From positions 16,633,501 through 16,693,500 of the forward strand of contig NC_088308.1 of the NCBI RefSeq assembly GCF_910592395.1: a stretch of 60,000 nt of DNA, written 5' to 3'. Both the position numbers and the translations under genes were made by a program. Numbering within the stretch: position 1 is the first letter of the stretch; the number at the start of each line of letters is the position of its first letter. Shown in pieces: positions 42,901-57,900 of this stretch. This DNA is from Lineus longissimus (Eukaryota; Nemertea; Pilidiophora; Heteronemertea; Lineidae). The notes below the pieces were generated by a model. That model searched no databases. It saw only the letters and a program-made list of their open reading frames with translations, and had not been told where the DNA came from.

Positions 42901-45900
42901 ACAAATGAGAAAAACGCATTCAAAGTTTGAAGATTATAACTCACCAAGTACTATCTCATAATTTCATAATTCACAGCAAGCTTGAGCTTGTACCAACATC
43001 TAGACATTGCATCATAATAACAAGTCATATTCTTCTCACAACATCACATCATGATTTGGATTTTGCCAGAATTTGCGAGTCCATACACATAGCACTTTTT
43101 ATAGCCAACGCATGATTTTTTACTTGCACTGGCACAGACCTCAGCTTTTAGTCTCTTCTGACAGACTCGTTTAATATTCATACATAAAAACTCTAGTGAA
43201 GAAGAAATTTAGATGAAGAAAAAAAGATCATTACCTCGTATTCCTCTTTACTGACGGTGCTATCGGAAATCAATTTTTCAGCGTACTGGGTCAAGGTTGT
43301 AGGGTGTTTGGCAATAGTCTTGTACATCAATGGCTGTGTGAACATCGGCTCATCAATTTCGTTGTGTCCATTTTTTCTATAACAGACCTGAAATGCAGGT
43401 AGAATACATGAGTCTTGGGCAGCTTGGCTTGTGTATGTGTTCACTACTTTGTGTTCTTAATTACATTCTTTATTGTCGTTGTTAATAAGCTAGGGCTATT
43501 AATGCATTGCTTCAGCCCTAGTGTAACTCTTCATTGTATAATTCTATTTTTGAACAAATCACATTACATTACTACGAAGAGCGATACAGAGTGACATGGC
43601 AACTATCTCGCACAATCTGATTTATGTCGGTACTTTGATGTCTTTTTAATGGTGGAAATGGAAATTTTAAATGATAGAGCCAAACCTTGAACTTGAGTTG
43701 AAATAGAACTTGTTTACACATGTCAGCTTGGAATGCCATACCCAGGGTGGACACAGGGCTCAGGATTTAAAAGACAGCAAACATCTCTCATTTTTCTGTT
43801 ATAATTTTCAAACAATTTTCTACGGTTGTACTCATATGTGACCAGCCACGCAAAAAGGCCGGTAGGGACCAAATTCATGAAATTGAGTTATTAGAGGATT
43901 GTAGTACCTTATAACATGTAATTTCAAAATAACTTGGAATATTTTGAAATTCTTCATTGATTAGCATGCTATGACATCATATCCAAGATATCTCCGCTCG
44001 CTATTGTTCAACTTCAAAAACTCGGTCAAATTTCACACTTTTTTCATGAAATAAAATATAATTTTGTGGACAATTCATATGTTTAAAACCACTCGAGTCA
44101 ATAGGGGATTCCCCATGACGTCAGCACGCGAATTGGCTGGTGTTAAAAACCCACTGAACCAGGAAGTAAACATGCTACACGTGGGTTTTACGCGCGAGAT
44201 TTAAATGCGGATGGCCTATTTCTCGACAACAGCGTCACCGCGCGGAGGTACCTTTTGGCGTGGCTGGTCACATATTTTCTCCTTGAGGGGGTTATTTCCA
44301 ATTCGTACTCAAAAAGCTTACCAAATCAATGACAACATCCTTCTGCCACTCTGACCTCCATTCAGCAGCCACCTTACTGATGTAGTGTACAGCTTCGGGA
44401 TCGTCAGCATTCACGTGGAATATGGGAGCGTTGACCACACGCGCCACGTCAGTGCAGTATGGCGACGATCGCGATGACCGCGGATCAGTCGTGAAACCAA
44501 TCTGATTATTGACGACAATATGTATGGTGCCGTGAGTGGTGTATGCTGGGAGATCGCTAAGATGAAAAGTCTCGTACACAACGCCTTGTCCGGCAAATGC
44601 AGCGTCTCCATGGAGAAGGATACTCATTGACTGCAAACAGCGAAAAAATATGATAAGACTCACTTTGTTTGCCTGCGGCACATATGACTGTGTTAAATTA
44701 GGATCAAAATTTTCCACATGACTGTGTTAATTTGGATCAAAATTTTTCACATGACTTTGTTAAATTTGGATCAAAATTTTCCACATACGACTGTGTTAAA
44801 TTAGGATCAAAATTTTCCACATATGACTGTGTAAAATTTGGATCAAAATTTTCAAACACCCCTTGTCACTATCAGTCGTTACAAATCAAAGTTCAAATTC
44901 ATTTCAGACAAATTAAGATGATTTTATGGACTACAGGTAAAGATTGATACGTCTGCGGATTGCTAAACAAAAGTCTCTTATCAAGTGTTCTCACCTTCTT
45001 TCCTTCAGTGTCGCCACTGTAGAACTGCTCAGCCTTAGTCTTTCCCTGAACGACAGGATCAACCGCCTCGAGATGAGAAGGATTGGCAACGACGGCAACT
45101 TTGATGTTCTTGTTTGTGACGCGGTTCAACCGCTCGTGCGACATGCCAAGATGGTATTTCACATCACCAGAACCTTCGTCAGCAGCTTCGAGTTTCGAAT
45201 CGAACTGACAAAAAATCTGCTCCAGCGGCTTGCGGCAGACGTTGGCAAGGACATTCAAGCGCCCTCTGGAGACAAGAAATGATAACGATACAGTTCATCG
45301 TACACAATATGTAATAATTTCTAAATTTGCATCTGGCGTTGCAAGATGTCATTATGACAGACACCAGTGACTGATCAGAGCTAGGGTCTCGAGCGATTCA
45401 TTCCACAGTCAAATGAATTTTCACCTTTTAGTTCAAAGAGACAAGAAGTTACATAAAACTTTGTCTAGTAGGCCATTGGCAGATCTGGTTCTCTTATAAT
45501 GACACTATCTGTGGTCTACGCAGCCACACTGCCCTTCGATTGGAACGGATGCATACCTATGTGGCATTCCGATGACAAAGCTGTCGACACCTAGCTCACT
45601 GGACTTGTCAATCACAGCCTTCATGGATGGGATCAACACCTCACAGCCTTCTAAACCAAACCGCTTCTCTGAGGACCACTTCTTTGCTAAATACTCCTCA
45701 AACCTGCAAGAGAGATTGAAATAAAAGTATGAGTCAACCATATCTTTTTTCATACCTTGATTCGATGGGAGGATATTTCGTTGTATTTATCTGTTCCTTC
45801 ACTGCAACTGCAGATTTGATCTCTTCTTCTTCCCTTTGTTCTTCTTTCTTCAACATGTTCCACAACGGTTGGGTACCAATTTCATTTACCCCAAGACTTC

Positions 45901-48900
45901 CTTAGGAGGAATCCACAATATTAACATAACTGTCTCACAATTTGACCACTCACCTTTGAGATCTAATCAACCTGGCCATAGTGAGCCTCTTCTCTTCCTG
46001 ACTGCACTGCATGATGCCTGGCGGTTCAAACTTGCGTCTGATCCAGTCGCACTGGTCCAGATTGTTGATAAACATGTACTCAATGCCAATATGGTTGCAG
46101 TAGACATTCTGGAACAAGAGCGCAAACGGTGCTTTGAATTTGAACAATCCAATACCATCCCTTTGGCAATGGAATAGACTAAAACTTATGAAAAATTTGA
46201 AGAAGAGAAATGATCAACGAAGAACAAGAGTGTGAACTTGAAACCAACAACTATTCATGACATCTTTAGACACAACTGATATGAACTGATTGAGAATGGA
46301 GATAGAGCGGTTTAAGAAATCGACTTGGCCCCTATCGATATCTTCCTCAAAATCAGATAGAAACTGAATGAAAATAAAACTGAAGGTGCTCTGACATCAA
46401 TGGTACATTGTCGGCAAGCCACGTAGCTCATCATGATCATTTTAAGTAATCTGGAGAACTGTACTGCTTTGAAAGGATAATTTCAAAACATTAAGCTGAG
46501 AGAGAGAGAGCAAGCCACAAGTATAATTTCTAGCTGAGTGTGACAGACAGCCTTTACCTGCATCCTGAAGAAAACCAGCATATAAAATAGCTACAGCAGC
46601 CTGGAAATGCATAGAAGGTAAAACATGCAAGCTTGACCATTATGCTTGCCCAAAATTGTGGCCGGCAGTTTGAAGTCACTCTTGACAAAGGGCCAATTTC
46701 AGATTGTAGGAGACAGGGAGACTCTACTTGGCAGTAAAAGTTGACAAAGGCATGCATATTTATGCACAAATGTTTGCCATAGCAGCTGCACACTTCAGAT
46801 CAGGTGCCAAGGTGCTCTTCACCATCCCCGAGGTTATCCCTGCTCACATACTTGTACACATACCATATGAATGGTGAAAGTCCACTTCTCCACCAAACAT
46901 CTCAACCTAATTTACGATCTACGTGTATGTCCCAGGATTTTATTCCATATACATAATTCATCAACAATCGCATTGATTTCAAAAAATGTAAGCAATGTGT
47001 ATGATAATAAGGGGCAACAGACAAGAAATCCTATCCAAGTCATGGTGCAGTGAAAAAGTTTCATTTATTCAAGGCGCCCTATTTAATACTGCAACGTTAC
47101 CTCTAAACGCGTCAGGATCTCTCGCAGTGGTAGAGTGCTTTGGTCTCCTCCGATGTACGTTGTTTTTGGCAGACGGAATTCACGGTCCAAATCAATATCC
47201 CCTGAAATACAAAAGTGGAGAAATAAGTTCGTTTTCGGAGTATATTTCTGGATAGATGCCTACATGCGGCCTAAACCAGAGCAGAGTAGGCCAAGTGTTC
47301 ACACTAGCTTTTAAAGGGGGACTATAGGCAGAAGCAGCGGGGTCAAATTGGCCATCTGCGGGCGACTTAATATGCCTAGTATTAGTAAGGGCACTGAGTC
47401 ATGTTAGATCCAGCACTACATGTACATATATTCATTGTACAAGTCTGAATGGTTTTGACGCACTGTGAAATGTGAGAGACCCCTATTGGCGACATTGTGT
47501 AACTTTATCTTGCTTAAAATACCTAGCTGCTGCCTATAGTGTCCCCTTAATCATGTTAATACAACTTTCTGGCCATCAGGGCCCAGATGTTCAAAAGTAC
47601 AAAAGTCACGTTATCCCTAACGGTTATGTAAGTATCCTCAAGGACGTTATCTCTTTCAGTTAAACCCATTAAAATTTTCACGTTAAGATTTATCGTCTCC
47701 ATTAAAGCTTACGTTGCCCTGGTCAATATCATTGAGTGCATCGTTGAAGAGATTCATGGAGGTTAGTTCTCCAACACTCCAATACTTCGTCAATGATTGA
47801 AGAATCTCTATTCTGACTTCATTGGGTGCATGTATTGTATAAGCCAGCGCTCACAAGGCTTAAGAATTGCACAGGCTGATGTCAGTACTTTGCCTCCTCT
47901 GCTTCATAGCCAAATTCATCACCATGTTATCTTACCTTGCCTTTCCATAAAAACAATACCCAGTAACTAGCACCACGCAAGAGTTATATTCTGCTACAAT
48001 GCAGAACCCACTTGGTTAGTTGCTTTCGTATAGAAATCTGGATACAACCCATCTCCTATTCAGTTCATGATACTGTGCTCTACTCACGTGACGTTTTTGA
48101 GAAGTGTTTACACACTCCCTTTTTTAAACACCCTGTATAGTAAAAGTCATAGTCATATGATCTTATGATTTATTACTTTATACTTTTAATAGCGTACTTG
48201 GAGATGTTTCTTCCTCCATGAATCGATAGCAAGCAAGATAATTAGGGTCCAACGGAATCAATATCACATTATGGTACCAATCAACTCGTTCATCAAAATT
48301 AATTTCCGCACAGGGATTGATTCATTACAACATTTAATGCATCATAGCTTCTTATGCATGACCCCCCCCTGAACACAAAGCGGCGCTGCGTTCCAAAAAT
48401 AACCCAAACTATCGATACCCGGGCGATTGCTATTCAAATTGACAGCCCACAATGTTTGACATTGAAGTGTCATTGACAGTCCCCAATGTCAAACCTAAGA
48501 CATTTCAACAGCTACTGTGTGTTCCAATTCACTATGCATGGAACATATACCCTCAGTCTATATACATGGACTACTTTGCCAAAATGGAAAAGTGTGCTTT
48601 TATTTAAACAGGGTGGTCCAAAAAAACGCTACCGGATACTTCCTAGGGTTAAACCATTCATATCCGTAGATGGGGAATCTTTCTAGAAAAAGAATGATAC
48701 CAAGATCCACCGATTTGGTTCAGTAATTTTTTTGAAGCACAGACATGCTTTATTCGCGCATTTAGGAAAAATCGAACTCTGCCAGTAAATTTACTTAGTA
48801 AGTAGGTGGATTAAATGTTAGGTAATGATACTGATATGTGAAAATGTCCACAAGGTTCCTAATGACCATTTGCAACTGCGTAAAAGTCGTGCAAGCATGG

Positions 48901-51900
48901 CCAGGCCTCATCCAACATTGCTTTACAAAAAGATCTCTACAACAAAAACAACTAAACAGAATCGGTCGATCTTGGTATCATTCTTCTTCTAGAAGGATTC
49001 CCCATTCACTGGTATCAATGATTTTAATCCCCTGGTACTGGAAGTATCCGGTTACATTTTTTCTGGACCAACCTGTATAGCAGCATTTACTTTCATGGTT
49101 GATTATTTTTGAAAGGTTAACCTTCCGTTATTGCAATGACAAGATTTTTTTTGAGTTAAAGAATGTTGACACGAATCAAATACGTCAGACACAGATTTTG
49201 GTATTTTGAATGAGGGCAAGGTTCAACCAGGAAATAACTTGCCCCAACAAATACAAAACAGGCTTAAATACAGGTTAATGCAAGTAGAAGTACATACGTC
49301 TAAAAATAGGTCTGATAAATATTCAAAATCGGTTATTATCATGGGAAAGGAACAACTGGAATTCAAATCCTGATAATGCTGAGTGAATAGTTAAAAGCCA
49401 ACAACATACATGATTATTATAAAACCACTGACTGGTCGATCGTTCATGTCAGGTATCAAATTTTCAGCTTCTCAACCTCAACAAACAAACACCAGCATCC
49501 AAAAAGAGAGTACCGGGCCGTTCCACACCGGGGCCTTTTTGGTATCATTGTGCAGCCGAGTGCATCTGGCAAAACCTCAATCTTTGCTGCCACCGCGGCG
49601 CCATCTATATGCCTTTGTTCAAGTAGCAGATGACATGTCTGTGTCACTATACACCCGCAGAGCCGAGCCAGGTCGTACCAAACAATACACACAAAGGGCT
49701 ATCATTCGGCGGTGGACACGTGTATTTGATTGCGACCACTTAGCGGTACGTTGTAGTCAAGAGGTTAAGGCTTAATCCTGCCTGGGCTGACTGGAGAAAA
49801 ACTTCAAAACCCCTCAAGTCAGATCTCTCCACACATTGACATCAATGATGAACTGACTTCAAGATCTAAAGCTGCTTCACATAATCTTAGATGGGAAGGC
49901 AAACAATAACTACATTAGAACTGAGAATTCACAGGCTGTGAATTAATGACTCCAGGCAGACTGGTGTCGGCAGACTGGTATGGTGATGATAGTGGTAACT
50001 GAAAGCTAAAGATGTCAACTACGCCACGGCCGGGGAATTGGAGGTGGCACATGATAGAGTGAGGAATTTGAGCTGCTGGTCACAATGGAAACTCTATAAA
50101 ATATTCATCAAATTTTACTGTTGTGATTTCGGTTTTCTTCTGTTCTAGATTATTCTCTAGGTCTAGCCTCGCTATATTAAGTTGTCTGCAGAGTCACATA
50201 CAGTCAATCAGGTTGTTATTTATATACAAATTACAACCAATGGAAATTTTTTTATGAAGTCTCATAAAATGTCTTGTACTGCAAGAAACCATTGTACCTC
50301 GTGATTTAAATGCTTGCAATCGGATATAGGGAAGATTAGAATGCATTCATTACTTATTCAGCCCATTTGATAAGATAGTTTGTTAATTCAGAGTCATTCA
50401 AAAGCTCGAGAGAGAGCTAGAGTCAAAATAATCAGGACACATGCCGACTTATCGACGGTGAATATCAGTCCTAAAGTCTCCTCCTTCCATCGTCGACATC
50501 AAGGGCCAGGAAATCCGTCAGACGCACCATCATAAACGGGTGGACAATCAAATTGCTCGACACAAAGCAATTGAATGACGGCCTGAATTGATAGTGCCAA
50601 CCTCAGGATTCGGTTACCCTTCTTCTATACAACATGCACTGTGCATTTGGGTCAGGTCAGCATCCATGGAACCGTTACTCATTGAACACCTGGTCTTCCA
50701 ATATGATGGCTTTCAGTGCATGTCTCATGCGACAACCACGAGTGAGTGTAATGTGAGTGTTGTCGCGACATGGATGCATGGGAAAGGAAGGGAATGCAGA
50801 GAGACTACCAATAAAGTAACAGCCCTTCTGACGGCCGATCAGGGGGGAAGCTATTGGCGGTGAGGGATGGATATTACGCACAACGACAGTGGATCAGCAT
50901 GATCAGGACAAGGACGGTGACAACACTTTAGACAAAAGAATGTATAGCCATAATCTTGCCAATACTCTTATCATTTCATCTGAAAAGGCTTCTAACAATG
51001 CTACAATTTGAAATATGCAACAGCTTCGAAATGACTGCGCAATAAGGATCCCATATATCAACAAATCCATCCTGTTGCCAAGTAAGAAACATCGTTTTCA
51101 TCAGATTGCCTCCAACAATAACACCATCTGGAATATGCGATGAATTGTTGAATCATTTGGAGCTCAACTGCAAGATGAATGCTTTTAATAGTGACGCCAA
51201 CCATGGACTGGCCTAGAACTGAGTCTTCAGTGCAGAAAAACAACAAACGAGAGGTGAAAGGACCACGGCAAAACCAATCATGTGGGGTGTCTTTGGAGAT
51301 CCAGTGATCCCTGCAATGTAATATGTGACCCACCACGACAAAATGAGTCCCATGTCGCACAGAAGATGAGCCCAAAATGACACAACATAATAGAAGAAAT
51401 TGATTTACTCAGATGTCACAAAAGGCAGACAACAGTGAAATGAAAAACCAGTCCGTCTCAACCTGTCAAGCTTGGAGCGACATGCGACTTGTTTCGTCAT
51501 GGCGGGTCACATATGCTTGCTGTGTATAAAACTGGCAACATAGCTCTTTCAGGTGACGTCAACAGCATTAATTTTGGCAATGTATATACAACTTGTACAT
51601 GTATACTGTTCGCAGAAGCCGAAAAAAGATACATGCCTTGCTGTGCGCCATGTATCTACAAGGGATTTATCAACAGTCCACCACCCCACCCAAGGTTGAG
51701 AAAAGCAAGCATACCACTTTGTTTCGCATTTGCCTTGCTCAACTTGAGCCATTTAGGTCAGACTGATAGCTCATCTGTTGCCCTAAAAATGTTTATAATG
51801 GGATCTCGGGAAAGCTTGGCTGTGCAACACCATAGCCAGGAATGTGACGAAGACAAACAATTTAATTAGCTGGTGATAAAACGAGCCCTTGATCAGCTAC

Positions 51901-54900
51901 TGAACTCAGCCCAGGTGAGGACAACTGTCAGGTTGGTGAAAAACGGCATCAATCACTTTCTCTGTCACTGCGAATCCAAGTGGTCTGCATTGGCACAAGC
52001 GTACATGTCACAGCCAGTGGGCATTTCTGCTGTAACCATATACACCACCTGATTAGAAGCAAGTGCATGCCATGCTTTTTTTAAAAGCTTTCAACCCCAT
52101 CTGAAAATACCCAAACCATCAAAAGTCAGCCTGGGTAAAAAGAGGAAGGTTCCTATATGTATAAGTTATACAATCTTGGTGTCATCTGCAGATCAAGTTT
52201 ACATGGAAGTCAAGCTGCAACGTGTCATGATTCATGGATCACAATCCACGGGTGAACTTCAGAATGAACGCCTAAGTTTTTACACATGTATCCACATTCG
52301 GTGTCATTTCTATGTTAATTCAGCCTTTGGAGTAAAGCATTTCCTTACAGCCAGGGATCAAACAGATCTCAAGTATCAAACAAGATATTTACTTGCAAAT
52401 TTCATAATCATATTTATATCTTCATCAGTTGCGGCTAGAATGAGAGAAAGAAGGAAAGCATGCCACATGGGGAGGGAATTCACATCAAGTAAATGCTAGT
52501 TAAGAAATCTTATTTACAATTTTACTGTTCAGTTTTTAAAATGCAGTCCTACTTTCAAATTATTAAAATTATACAAATGTATTCCAAATTATTGGTTCTC
52601 TGGTTGGAAAGCATTGACACACCGCTAATGCTAGACATAACGAAAGAAGCTTCTAAGACAACTGATGGAAATTGGCTTAAATTTCTTTTACATTGTAATC
52701 TAAACAGATCAACAAAGAATCATCACATGTAAAATTCAGAATTTAGTGAAGGTTTTTAAGTTTGAAGTGGTTATGATAAGGTAAAAGGGGGTATTTGTAG
52801 CCCCGGTTTAATTGTAGCCCCTGCCTATGATATTGATTGATATCCCCATGCATCAAACAACGCAGGGGCTACATATAAACCGGGGCTACAAATACCCCAT
52901 TCTACCTTACAAGTACATGTATTTGCAAAGATCAATATGAACTGGACCATGAAGGACAGGATAAAGCTTACTTCAAAACAGCTGTTGATATGGAAGGAAA
53001 ACAAAGAATTGTTGCTGAGCAACGCATTTGCATATAAGCAATATGGGCAAGAGAGCAACTGAACGGAAGAAGGTGAGCTTATTTACATGCAAAATGATCA
53101 TGTATCAAAGAACGGTCAAATTTCGCTGTCGTTTGGGTGAAGTGTCATCATGAGTTGACACAAACTCCAGTTCTTTGCATTTTATACTTCTTTGTAACAC
53201 AAAACCAAATCCTAATTTAGTGCCTGTGGATATATTTGGTAAGCAATTGCAGAAATGTTCAAGTGCTTTCCATTTCTGGCAAAAACAACATCTGTTGTGA
53301 TGACATTTAGAAATATATCCATGTTGTATAGCAGATAGATTCTGTTGCTGAATTCTACATATAGCATGAGTTAAATGGTAATCTGCTTATTTCCTGTTTT
53401 TAAACTGGAGACCGGCAATAAGTTCCATTCATGTTCTGGTACATGCCTGTCATCATCCATGATTATTCATACTAAATTCTGCACATAAATAACAAATTAC
53501 TGCATAGGCCTCTATCAGTAAAATCTTCCAAAAAATTAATTTATTGATGATTATTTACCACTAGTGCATCAATGAATAATTCATGAAACAGAAGCGTGGA
53601 AATTTCCAACCCTACTATAGACATGTCATCTAGAGCTTCATGAGCAACTCAATGCAATGGTAATGAGAGCCATTATCAGCAGCCAACTTCATCAAGGAAT
53701 CAATCTGGGATGGAAAGCACTCCAGGGCAAGTCGATCCATTTCATTAGGGGACTTGTTCTGCCATGTAGACATGGTAGTGGTAGACGTGGAGAGATGTAC
53801 AGCGAGCCTACATGTACCATGATACACATTCAAAGATACAAAACATGTCTTGGCTTTCTGACTGTCTGACTGCCTGAAAGCAAACATCATCACTGTTTGA
53901 TCGAAGAGAAAATGTTGCTGATTGGCAGCTGGTTGCCCATGGAGGCTGAGAAGCCAGGATTTTTAAGGCAATACTGCAACCAGATTCTCGGTTTTTTTCT
54001 TCAGCCTGTAAAATGCATTCCATCTCATTGTTTCCAAGCTTTTCCTGCATGTATGACTGAACTGCTTATGAAATCTAAGGACTGAATACCAGCATTGCAG
54101 CAATCGTTTTTAACATGTGTGCAAATACACAATGTATTCTGCAACATACAAATTTCGCTGCTTGAAGATTGTACATTTGGTAACATACATGTATACCGTT
54201 GGTACTTTGCCAAAAACGGATTCAGGTGTGCAGTACTTTACTTTAACAGTAGGTAGGAAGGTCAACAAGCTCATATTTTATCAGGTTATCAACCATCAAA
54301 CATAAGTGGTAATAAAAGAAAAGCAAATAATTTAAAACGACAAATTACAGACATCATGTTAGAGGTCTGAGCTATCACACCAACTACTGCAAGGGTTCTC
54401 TAGAGTTCAATGATCTCTTGAGAAAACATCATGTCATCAGAAGGATAGAAGGTCGTGGAAAGTACAGCACTACATGTAATTGGCTGGCCTACATTTTAAA
54501 TGGAGCGTGGATTAGGGATACATCACAAAACTACTTCAAAATGTAGGCCTACATGTACAGTAAACTATTTTTTGGGTCATTATCTGTGAGTGTGATGGGC
54601 TGTTTGTTGGCAAATCAAGCTATTCCACTGACTGTATTTTGACCAAATCCAAGGTACATTGGCCTGAATCATTTCGGTCCACGGTACTCCACCTGCTGCT
54701 GCATGATCCATGCAAAACTCCTTGATCAACCTGCGCTGCATTTAAAAGTAGTTTTGCCCCGAGAAGCACACATTTTACAAGGGCAGGGATTCCCAATTCG
54801 GTCGACGCGCTGGTGCAAAACAGCAACGCTTTTACGCTTGGATCAAGCTGCGGTGGACCTTCAAGGAGGCTTGACCCGGCCATGTAGAATTAGCGGAATG

Positions 54901-57900
54901 AGCAGATTCTGGGCTTCAATCACCTGGAAAAGCCAGTATTTGTCGCGATGATCGTCACCATGCCTGAACTCTGAAGACAAAAGGAGCTATGGTAATACAG
55001 CGCTGCACACAGCTACCGACTGAACTCAACTGTCCCTACAGACCAGTTTTCATACCTTCATTGTTGTTTTTAATCTCATGCCCTGGCTTAACCACTGTAA
55101 AAAGCGATTCTCAAATAATCTTTGTGGCGTATCGAACAAATTAAACCTTAATGAATTCATTAAGTTCCATTTTGTATGAAATTATATCATATTTTGTACA
55201 GAATCCGCTCATCCGCTAAATCTACACGGCCGCTTGACCTGCCTCCAATCAGACCATCGAGGTCAGAGGATCCATGCCTGTTGGTTATGCCTGCAGCAGT
55301 AAGCTAAAAGGGATAGTAGCCAAAGCATAAACACTGTGAAACGAAAAGCACAAAGAAGTGTCAGGGCGAGAAGCAAGATTTTAGTGATGGAAGGTTACAT
55401 GATCAAGCAAAGACAGAGAAGATAAAATCGAAGTGAATGCAGTGTTTTGGGGTAGTAGGTTAATGTTGAAACGAGCCAAATCAAACAAGCCAAATAAATG
55501 ATTGAAACCTTAACTGAAAGATCAAGTTTACATGTAATATATTCATTGCAGGATTCAGTCAAGTATGTTTATGGCATAAAATATAATATCATTCACATAG
55601 TCCCATTGGATTTGGTTCATTTTAAGTTTTGCATGGTGAACCATGGAACGTTTCATTCACTCCTTTATTTCGGCTTGTTTAAAACTTAAACAAGCCAAAT
55701 AAAGCGAGCCTGAGTGAATAAAGGGCTTTTTCATTTCATTTTCATGCAAATATAAACCTAATGCTTATTGTATCTAAACGTGACCTTAAATTTCAAGTTT
55801 GGAATGTTTATTTGGTTCGTTTAGTTTGGCTTGTTTCATTTGGCTCGTTTCGACATTTACACACTACCGTGTTTTGGACTTGTTTTGCCTGAACTAACCA
55901 TGCTAACAACAAAATCAGACAACTAGCGAACATGTGATCAGGGAAATGTCTCAATATGGCAGTACAAGTCAACTTCAGGCAGAGATAGACTTGGTGACTA
56001 TCATTATGATCAAAAAGAATCAGGGATAAATGTTTTTGTGCAGGATCCTACTTGTGTTTAGTTTATCTCTCAGTCATACCTGTCATCATAGGGCAGAAAA
56101 GGTTATCTGATACACAACCCTACATGTAGATACACACTGAAGTTCACGCTGGGTGGTAGTAATAAATCAGGTTGACAATGACAACATATTTCGATGACGA
56201 CAAACAGGAATAAAATACATTTATTAGTTTATGATGAGACTGATATAAATATGATTATGAAAGAGGAACTGTTGAGGGAATGATTGTGCATGGCTCCTGT
56301 TAACTTTAAAACATTGATGTCTGTTACGATGATTTACGATGATCTACACGTACTACGCATTGATGTCACTTAACGAATTGTGCACTGCACTTGCCATCCT
56401 GACAGCGTGACTGAAATGTCAGGCTCTTGCAGCGTCCCCTGCAATAGCAATAAGCAAGCAGTTCGCACTAACAGTTCTTTACAGCTACATGGTCCCTTGC
56501 CCACACCCCACGTACAGTGCAACCCACCTAACTAGCGGGAACTAAAGCAGGAATTGTGTTCAGCAGAAAGCACATGACAGTTGACTCAATCACAATAATA
56601 CCGTCCACCTTCTCTCGAGTGAAAATCTTGAAACCTCAACCCAAAACAAACCACCACAGACAAACAAGGAAAGGGCTGACACTAGTATAAAACAACAGCA
56701 GTGCCCACCACGAAACCATGTGATATTGAAAACACACTGGACCTAGAGCTGACGTGACCCGACAGACAGCAAAACAGACAGAAATCACGGTCATTAGAAA
56801 CTTTTCAAACAGCCAATTAATCCAGTCAAATTCTCCAGCAAACTGTAATTTATTTGCCACAGCCATACATTTGTACACAATGTAGGTCATCATATCCACA
56901 GTACATGTCTACATGTATTATGTACCATCCAAAAGATTTTGTCATCAACACACAGTAACCTGCAACAGATACTGTCAAATTACTGCCTTTCATTTTAAAG
57001 ATATTATAATTGGGATTAATACTTTTTGGGGATGTCAAAATGTTAATTTCAAAGAAGGAAAAAGTTGTACTCCCACAAAACTGCAAATGAAATGGCCGTG
57101 AATATATATCCAGGTTTAAAGAATGTTTGTAAGAGCACATGTAACATATTACTACTATACTAGACGGCACACAAAAACTTCTTCGCCATTTTCACGCTGA
57201 AGATAACCTTACGATAGAATCTCCAGTTGACATAATGGTAAGACTAAGAAGCAGAAACATACAATGCTATTTCTAGGACTTTTTTTAGGTGTTGTCCAAA
57301 AGTTGCTTGTTTGTATTTTTGCATAATGTGGGCTAAATTCAAATGTAAACCGACGGTATTGTATTTTTGTGAAGGACATGTTGTCATTGACCAGACGCTG
57401 CAGAATGATGGCAGACATTTTATCACACGCAAGTTATGATGTAACTTAAACACGTTCGCTGCCGAGCCACGAATATTCTCGAAAGCTGGTTCCTGCTCCA
57501 AGGCACGAGTATATTCGGAGCAGTCTATGAACTATTCCATGTATTTCAAATGACTGGCAAGGTGGAATACGTTTCCGTTCTGTAAAGCATTATCGGATAT
57601 ACGTTTATTTTAGTGAGTTTATTATGCACTAGGTGTGCTCTAGGCTCACGGCCTACACTCATGGTGTGGCAATGGAGCAAAACGCAAAACCTGGCGAAGG
57701 GCGGTGCGCTCAAAAACATGGGGCGGCGGTGAACGTGTTTAGAGGCAATGTAACTTCATCCCTAGAATGCAAACGAGATTACAATCAAACTTCAAAGGCT
57801 GGCATGATTTGATGACAACGATGTGGGAAGAGCTATTATATTATGGATAGTCTATTCCAGCTCATGATGACAATTGGTGATAATGAACTGATGTGATTCG

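Larger units (their letters stand above)
49076..55441. other. Large OGDH intron (47202-58804), central part
   Basis: Apart from the elements entered at 51321 and 52777, no gene or repeat could be supported. The 121-codon plus-strand ORF at 49410-49775 and the 126-codon ORF at 51489-51869 lack recognisable domains, and the latter overlaps a MITE end. Confidence 0.55.

Noticed and set aside
49410-49775. 121-codon plus-strand ORF in the large OGDH intron
   Set aside because: No domain, no splice or start context, and composition like surrounding intron.
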